DNA of 64,000 nucleotides from Ischnura elegans (taxonomy: Eukaryota > Arthropoda > Insecta > Odonata > Coenagrionidae), in contig NC_060257.1 of the NCBI RefSeq assembly GCF_921293095.1, positions 62,938,472-63,002,471 of the forward strand, written 5' to 3'. Below the pieces are notes generated by a model. It did no database searches and was not told the origin of the DNA. It saw only the letters and a list, made by a program, of their open reading frames with translations. The position numbers and the translations under genes were made by a program. The first letter of the stretch is position 1. The number at the start of each line of letters is the position of its first letter. This document shows, in pieces, positions 57,773 through 64,000 of this stretch.

Positions 57773-58130
57773 TTGACCGGAAAAAAGGTGCACCTATCGA
57801 AATTAATCGCCAATTGGTTGAAGTTTACGGTTAAAAATCTATGGATTTTAAAACCTTTCATAAGTGGCGCCACAAGTTCCTTTTCGTCCGCGCAAACGTC
57901 CACTGCCACGCGGGTACCCAAACAGCTCACCAAAGACCACCAGAGGCATCGCGTGGAATGTGCTGAAGAAGTTTTGCGCGATTTTGAAGAGGCAGGGAAT
58001 GCTTTTTTGGACTCTCTCACCCAGTGATTTCCACATGTTATTCGCCTTGAAAAAAGCTAAGAGGAATGAAGCTCGCGACGGATTACGAGGTGTAAAGGCC
58101 TTTTTACACGATACATTAACACGCACGAGT
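57773..58130 (+). pseudogene. Mariner-like transposase remnant
   Basis: Three plus-strand frames supply ordered pieces of a mariner/ITm transposase: INRQLVEVYG, a stop, then KSMDFKTFHKWRHKF at about 57800-57870; QLTKDHQRHRVECAEEVLRD and FEEAGNAFLDS at about 57929-58012; and LSPSDFHMLFALKKAKRNEA at about 58016-58075. The last contains the SD(F/Y)H context of the third catalytic Asp. The pieces are joined by frameshifts and the middle of the catalytic core is deleted. No clear terminal repeats are seen. The 151-codon antisense ORF here is a shadow. Confidence 0.6.
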
Positions 58131-58148
58131 TCATCTCTGCTTGTATGA

Positions 58149-60066
58149 GGGCATTTCCATGAAAATGTGAACTATTTCTCTTAAATTAAAATTTAGGCTG
58201 GAAATATTTTATCTTGATAAATCAAAAGCTAAATGTGTGAATTTTATGAAATTAGTGTTTGAAACATTATTCGGAGTCTTATTAAAAGTTTTCAAATTAT
58301 ACTTCGATTCACAGAGTTTTGAAGATGCTTGAAATCATTACACTTAAACCTGGCGTTATTCCGTCACATGTTTATTTAGAACGTATTTCGATATTTAATT
58401 TTGTTTCTGTAAATAAAAATCACCTTCATAAATGATTTTTGATCACGCACAGTTAAACGTTTTGCAATTTTTTGTGTGTTACAATTTTAACGAAATATCC
58501 TATTGCACAGTTTTCTCGAAAGGTAATTCCGTCACAAATGGAATTGCCCATGAATGATTATTGTGGACCGGAACGGATAATGTACGAATGCATGAACCAA
58601 ATTAGAAAAGGTTCTATTTTCTGTGCATGCATTCGCACAAGTTGGGTGGTTACAAGGTGCATTTTGGCGTTCATTCTCACTTTCATACATTTAGACATTA
58701 ACCCGTACGTGTTAATGTACCGAGTAAACAGGTCTTAAGAAAAGATCAACGCCTATCATAGCAACGCGAACGGAAGCTGGTACGTCGACGGTATTCAATA
58801 GTTCATCGTGCGGATGAAGAAAGTGATCGAGTGCCAGGCTCAGTACATCGAAAAATAGCTAAAGCTATGAACTTTCCAACGGTGAATCCAAAAATTTAAA
58901 TAAGTGTTATATTCAATGATAAAATAATTTGGAAACCTTACTTTTAAGTTTACCCACGTATTAGTGATCTAGGAATTTCGTTCGTGGGGTGGCGGAAAAT
59001 TTTTTAAAATCAGGGTACTAAGTAGAGGGTTTTAAACTAATTTTGACACTTTTCGTAATCGAAAAAACTTCATTCGCTGTAGAAATATTTCGAAAAATAC
59101 ATTATTTTTCAATATTTTATTTTCTTTTATGAAGGGAAATAATTTGTTTTTATATTTCGGTTGGCTACGCCACTGCCTCCCGCGGTCGCTCCAATGATGG
59201 CGGAGAAATTACCGTTTCACGCCATCATTTTGAGCGATGGCTCGAGGGAATCACATCCCTTTTCTATCATTCGGCACGTCCCTTTTTCCGTCGATGAAAC
59301 CATCGTTGGTACCGCCCTTCAGTCAATTGGAACACAGAACCACTAAAAGCGATGGTAACACCAAGATTGGCTAGGAATCGCAGTTGTTAATACGGAAAGT
59401 GACGTAATAAGCAATGGAAAAAGAGGCGTTGAGAATTTCCGACTGATTCAGAAAATTATAGCTCAAGCGATCACTTTTTTGGTCCCTGAAAACCTATCGC
59501 TCGAGCTATGACTCTGAGGGACGGAAAAAGTTAGCGTGTGATTCAAGCTTAAGGAAATCCTTATCTCGGCTTAAAATAAACCTTGCGTAAAAATAGGAAA
59601 TAAAACCGATCTTTCACTATCTTACGCAATAATCCGACTTTAGCCTCAATGAATTTTTATGCACGTCCCACGTCCTGATATCAATTACCCAGTAGGTACT
59701 TCAACGCAAAAATAGAAATCAATGCGTAGCATTATCGATCAGGTTTGTAAGGGGCTGTGACAAGACATGAGCCCCTGAAAAATCTCCAATAATTGTTCAG
59801 ATGATTTTTATGGGAGACTCATAGCCTGGGGGACAAACAAAGCGGTGAATGATTGGTGGAGAAGTGCGAAGTATAGGCGGAAGTGAAAGAGAACGGATTT
59901 TCACAGTAATGGCAAAGAGAGTGAGCCGCAAGGTACGGAGAGAATGAAGAGAAGGCGAGAGGATGGTATCGATGGACGAATGCCATAAGCTTAATGGTCA
60001 AATAAATTAAAATTTTCAAGCTAGACTCCATTACTTTAGTCAAAAATAAAAATAATATAAAGAATG
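58149..60066. other. Intergenic DNA, no recognised gene
   Basis: ORFs at 58472 and 59161 (plus) and 59819 (minus) have no recognised family. GCATGCATTCG-type words near 58585 and 58625 form a small inverted pair. Confidence 0.4.
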
Positions 60067-60230
60067 TCTATACCTCCACAGCACAAATGCTCAACAATCT
60101 CCCACCGAATCAAATACGCTCATCTAGTAGCCCTAGTTGTACTAGATCAAATTCGCTCATCTAGTGCTACTAGGTGAGTGGATTTGATTCGGTGGGAGAT
60201 TGTTGAGCGTTTGTGCAGTGGAAGTATCGA
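60067..60230. repeat. Foldback element, ~64-bp arms
   Basis: 60067-60130 and 60167-60230 are inverted copies carrying GCTCAACAATCTCCCACCGA, ATCAAAT and CTCATCTAGTAG, with a handful of mismatches. The 36-bp centre contains an extra ACTAGATCAAATTCGCTCAT-type copy of part of the arm. It is probably a small foldback MITE. Confidence 0.85.
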
Positions 60231-60306
60231 TATGTAAATCAACACTTTTTCCATGAAGTGTAAAATATACTAAAAAGGAAACTTTCAATTACTCAGATGA
60301 TACCTC

Positions 60307-60407
60307 GTGGGTGCTGACTAAGTTTAATAAAAATGAGTGCAGAAGAGCCTGATACGTGAGGAAAGGTTGGCACGCGATATTAATATCTAAACCTGATCAG
60401 CACCCAC
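60307..60407. repeat. Short inverted repeat, 20-bp arms
   Basis: GTGGGTGCTGACTAAGTTTA (60307-60326) is the reverse complement of 60388-60407 with about three mismatches. The 61-bp interior has no features. It could be a tiny MITE lying 77 bp from the foldback at 60067. Confidence 0.65.
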
Positions 60408-62235
60408 GCTTGGTCCACCAAGAGATGAAAAGCTATTATATTAATTTTAGCGCATTCTACACTGATTTTCGAAAAAAAAAAGTTTTAACTTAAAAAAAAA
60501 TTTTAAACTTTCTTATTTTATTTTCCACTTCTTTGTAGTGAATCACTTAATCGATAAGAACCCGAGCTGTAAAAGACATTTACACCAAAAAATTTATAAT
60601 CAATGCATTCTATTGAGACAATATAAAATTGTCCTTCTTTATGAAAATTTAGGTAATATATTAGAGCACAATGGTGCAAAATTAAAATGTTTTATTACTG
60701 AATAATATACTGTCATTAGAAGCAAGAAAATGTAAAATTGTCAAGCCAATCCAGCAATGGGATGTGAGTTAAAAATGAACTTCAAGATTCCGTCGATGAA
60801 ACAGAAAAACAGGCGAAGTAAGAAAAGAAAAAGCGTGTAAAAACCGATCGAATTGAGAATATGATATATTTACAATGAAATAGCAGTAAACTACACATTT
60901 GATAATATATAGACCCACCCGGATTTTGGGACCTCAGTTCCATTTTCTAGGTTAAAAAATCTTAGGCTAAAAATGAGATTGAGCTGCCAAAGCACGGGTT
61001 AGCCGATACGAAACGAGGTTGCTGAGTTAACTAAAGTGTTATCGTACACATGTTGACAGCAGGAAAGATTTTTAGCATGGCACACATTGCTGCAAACAAA
61101 TATTCGTTCAGAAAGAGAGCTTCTATTTGCAATCTAAACCAAATTCATTGCACCCTATTTTTAAAAAACAGATGTGTTTCAACTCGTAAAGAGTTTTACC
61201 TAGCACACATTCCGTTAGTATTTGCAAATAATCACAGAAAATCGATTATGTTAGGCATACAGCTCTCCATCGGGAAAATTTAGCCTTCAATAGAAGCTAG
61301 CAAATCAAAATGCAGCGAGGATGAATGAAAGAATTCAATTTTATTTGCTCGTTACTTTACTGCCTTTAAAAATATCTTTGACAGGATATATGAAAAAAAA
61401 ATATGGGCATCACACCAGTCGGAAGATATTTGAAGATGGCTAATTAATTCAAAATCTGTAATAAGGCATGCGCTGCGGCAAAACTGTAGTCAGGCACTCA
61501 TGATAAATTCACGATTATGGTTTATTTCAAACAATAATAAATACGCTTTCGATGATATTGTCTTTCTATTAAAATTGTTTTACATTAGAGCTGGAAAAGC
61601 TCTACAATTTATTGGTAAAAACGGAAACTGGAAAATAACCTTAGTAAACATTTTCAATAATAATTAAAAATAAGAACACGTTAAATGAAGATAACTGACT
61701 CTGGTATGAGCTATACATTTCATGCATCCTGTAATAAATTCGGTTTACCTCCCACCCACAATTAATAACCGAGTTTTTACACCTCTACAGTAATTGCATT
61801 CACTTTTTCCATCCAAAATAAATTCAGGCAATGCATCAGGTCTGTCACAGGCCAGGAATCAGGTCAGGGTTAAGTCTTTCTGCACCGTATCTTATATCAT
61901 TCACTCTCTCCGTGATTTAACCCGAAAGTTGGTTGGTTGGGTTGGATCTCATTTGCTCGCTGCATATTTAAGGTGTAGCCGGAGAGTGCGAAATAGTGCT
62001 TTTTTATACTTTTTCAACCGAAAATCTTCCCACAGCATGTTTGAATTCTAGCTTCTTCAGGTTTCTGCCACAGATATTTCTTCCATGTGTTCCCCATGAC
62101 AGGCTCTAAGTTATCTTAACTTCGAGATACTTCACTTCACTTGTCGCCCATACGTTAACACCATCCAAAGCATATACATAGGCATAACAGGACGACATAC
62201 GCAAGATGTGTATACCCGCGCATTTTCTCATATTA
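60408..62235. other. Intergenic DNA, no recognised gene
   Basis: ORFs at 61050 and 61794 (plus) have no recognisable domain. TAA at 62233-62235 is the likely target site of the adjoining Harbinger element. Confidence 0.4.
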
Positions 62236-64000
62236 AGGGCCATATTCCAGAACGTCACTCGAGTGTTGATTTCCCTCACTCGTCACTCCAACTGCACTCG
62301 GTCGCTACTTTGGTATTCCAAGACGTCACTCGAGTGACGTTGCTCCCTCGGACTGCCCTCGGAAACGAGTGACCTGTGTTGGACACTCCGAGTGATCACT
62401 CAAATGGAGTGAGCAAAATTCAAGATGTCTGCCATTAGCACCTCGCATATTTAAAGCGGAATATTGGGAGTAAAACGATATCCACCAACAAAATTTAATT
62501 CCAGTGATTTAAATAAAGCATGATTAAACAATTATAATTTAGTTTAGAGGCGTCAGTCGTTTTAATTAAGTTCAATTAACGTTCCTTCCGATACCCCATG
62601 GTGTCCACGGGTCCGTGATTTGGCATAATTTATAATCAGATAATAATTACTGATTTTATGAATGGAAATCTATATGATGTAGCAAATATCATAATCAAGA
62701 TATACTCATTTACATTTGTGCATCGTTTTACTTATGTTATCGACATTTATTCAAAATAATACTAAAACATTACGGGGACCTTACTGACTGGCTTTGACTC
62801 GGGTTGGGTTGCGATTTTAAATCAACTTACAATGACCATATAAACCACTGTTAATAAAGTATGATGAAATTAAAGTAATATAAAAGTGTTTTGACCCCCT
62901 GCATGACATGTAATGCATCATTAATATTCCTTGAAGAAATATATTTTCAATTAACTTCTCGCGTCGAGGTTCAAATTTACCGCTCTTCACTGCCGCGAGT
63001 CTTCTATTAAAGTTTTGCTATTGTTTTCGTCAAGTAGTAGAAGTAAACAGATCGCCGAACAGCCCAACAGGAATCACATTTATCTAAATAAGTTTACATC
63101 GGGTAAAGTATCCTCAATGACTTTCAGCTTTAAGGAATGTATTAAAATGTTACAGGTAATCATGAACTAAACTTTGTCAGTGTAAAATGAGCAGGTAATA
63201 TGCATTCGTTCCAAATTGGCGTTTTTGTCATAGGAAGTTAGCTTGTCGACAAATTTTGAGTTCTCAATTCACTATTTCAAGTAATATAAGTGCATACAGA
63301 AGGACTGATTGCAGCTTAATCAACAGTGTTTGTGGTAATGTGATCGTGTGTTACTGAATATATTTTTGTGCAATGAAGCAATAGTTACTAAGTTATTGTG
63401 TACTGTGGCTAAGATTTTCAAGTATTGGAAAAGTTTTCGGTTTCACGTTACTTTCTTTCATGTCATCAAGGTTTCAAAATGTAGTGATTATGATTACTGC
63501 TATTGTAACATACTGTGTGTGGCATTTGTCAGTGGACCTTCGAATATGTATTCCTTTTCTGATAGGATTTATCGTTTACTCACGTTACTTACGTTTATAC
63601 TCATGAATTTGTTTATAAATTGAAATAAATCATCGATGTGAAGAGAAGATATTTGATGTTACAGGTTAGTGTTTCTTTTCCTTGTTCCTTGCTCCTATTG
63701 GATCATAAAGGTATACAATTTGTGTATCGTAGCATACAACGAGGAAACCTTATTAATTTTCAATGTCCATTAGGTACCTACATGTGAACGAAAGTTGGAT
63801 GGGTAAAAATTTGGTTGGATCTCCACGAATCGACGATTATTTGCAAGTTAATGGTAACGAAGCTCTTCCTCTTGAAAGTAGGCGAATAAGGGATCTTAAT
63901 AACCCTACGTAAATGTTCAACGACAGAGAAGTCTGTGCAAGATTTAGATTTCCTAAAAAAATTGTCAGAGATTTCATCATCCCCATAGCTTCGACCCCAC
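62236..64000 (+). mobile_element. PIF/Harbinger element, 5' part (runs off the window)
   Basis: The terminus GGGCCATATTCCAGAACGTC directly follows TAA, the 3-bp target typical of PIF/Harbinger. The first 180 bp are dense in CACTCG/CGAGTG words, including TATTCCA(G/A)(A/G)ACGTCACTCGAG twice (about 62242 and 62315), likely transposase-binding sites. A Harbinger-type transposase begins near the window end. Neither the right terminus nor the second (Myb-like) ORF could be identified in the visible part. Confidence 0.72.
63781..64000 (+). pseudogene. Harbinger transposase, N-terminal part
   Basis: The frame reads VNESWMGKNLVGSPRIDDYL, then RRIRDLNNPT, a TAA stop at 63910-63912, then MFNDREVCARFRFPKKIVRD and FIIPIAS to the window edge. 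The RRIRD.NNP...F.DREF..R(F/Y)RF.K..VRD order is the N-terminal signature of HARBI1/Harbinger DDE transposases. An ATTAG just upstream of 63774 may be a splice acceptor, so this could be a second exon. The stop suggests decay unless it is a sequence error. The catalytic DDE region lies beyond the window. Confidence 0.75.

Noticed and set aside
57565..58020. 151-codon minus-strand ORF
   Set aside because: The plus strand carries ordered mariner transposase pieces in the same place; the minus frame has no recognisable domain.
62236..62430. Repeated CACTCG words as a regulatory operator array of a host gene
   Set aside because: They begin exactly at a TAA-flanked GGGCC terminus and precede a Harbinger transposase, so subterminal transposase-binding repeats are the simpler reading.

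Overview
This window looks like a stretch of a large, AT-rich, repeat-rich arthropod genome, most likely an insect. The reasons are the absence of any bacterial-style dense coding, the very low density of long ORFs, several mariner, hAT and PIF/Harbinger remnants, many Penelope-like (PLE) terminal fragments, tRNA-derived SINEs, and a captured cDNA resembling the insect hnRNP M/rumpelstiltskin family. The species cannot be named from the sequence. No ordinary intron-containing host gene could be recognised; nearly everything nameable is a mobile element or a repeat.

The centrepiece is at 37152-40815. It is a complete, very young LTR retrotransposon with 171-bp TG...CA LTRs differing at one position, a 4-bp ATGT target duplication, an 18-nt primer-binding site matching tRNA-Ser(GCU), and a polypurine tract. 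Its single 922-codon ORF joins a Gag (coiled coil, capsid/SCAN-like region, CCHC knuckle) and an aspartic-protease-like region (DTGA) in frame to two RRM domains and a Gly-rich tail of an hnRNP M-type RNA-binding protein. Reverse transcriptase, RNase H and integrase are absent and the RRM module has no introns. This is the layout of a gene-transducing, non-autonomous retroelement, and it is the strongest candidate here for an undescribed system.

Left part (1-18 kb): duplicated ~350-bp blocks (918/2674), a 67-bp exact repeat pair (1679/1960), a paired repeat at 4.3 and 5.3 kb whose second copy is split by a tRNA SINE, a small hAT MITE (7661-7828), and an eight-unit ~314-bp satellite (9661-12145). 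Middle (18-36 kb): a decayed full-length mariner (18270-19939), a 538-bp mariner deletion derivative (23439-23976), local tandem duplications, a Jockey-like reverse-transcriptase scrap, and PLE-like scraps.

Right part (41-64 kb): a PLE 3' end with a GIY-YIG endonuclease domain (42.1-42.7 kb); three head-to-head PLE-like terminal repeats that form large foldbacks (36.4, 43.3 and 43.8 kb); a 4.0-kb TIR transposon with a broken zinc-finger transposase of a widespread arthropod family (45344-49369), itself split by a 1.45-kb TIR element (47003-48451); a 499-bp hAT element (52557-53055); a mariner transposase scrap (57.8 kb); a foldback at 60.1 kb; and the 5' end of a PIF/Harbinger element that runs off the window (62236-64000). 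The parts do not form a host pathway; they are layers of transposon insertion and decay, with one recent element that carries a host RNA-binding protein.
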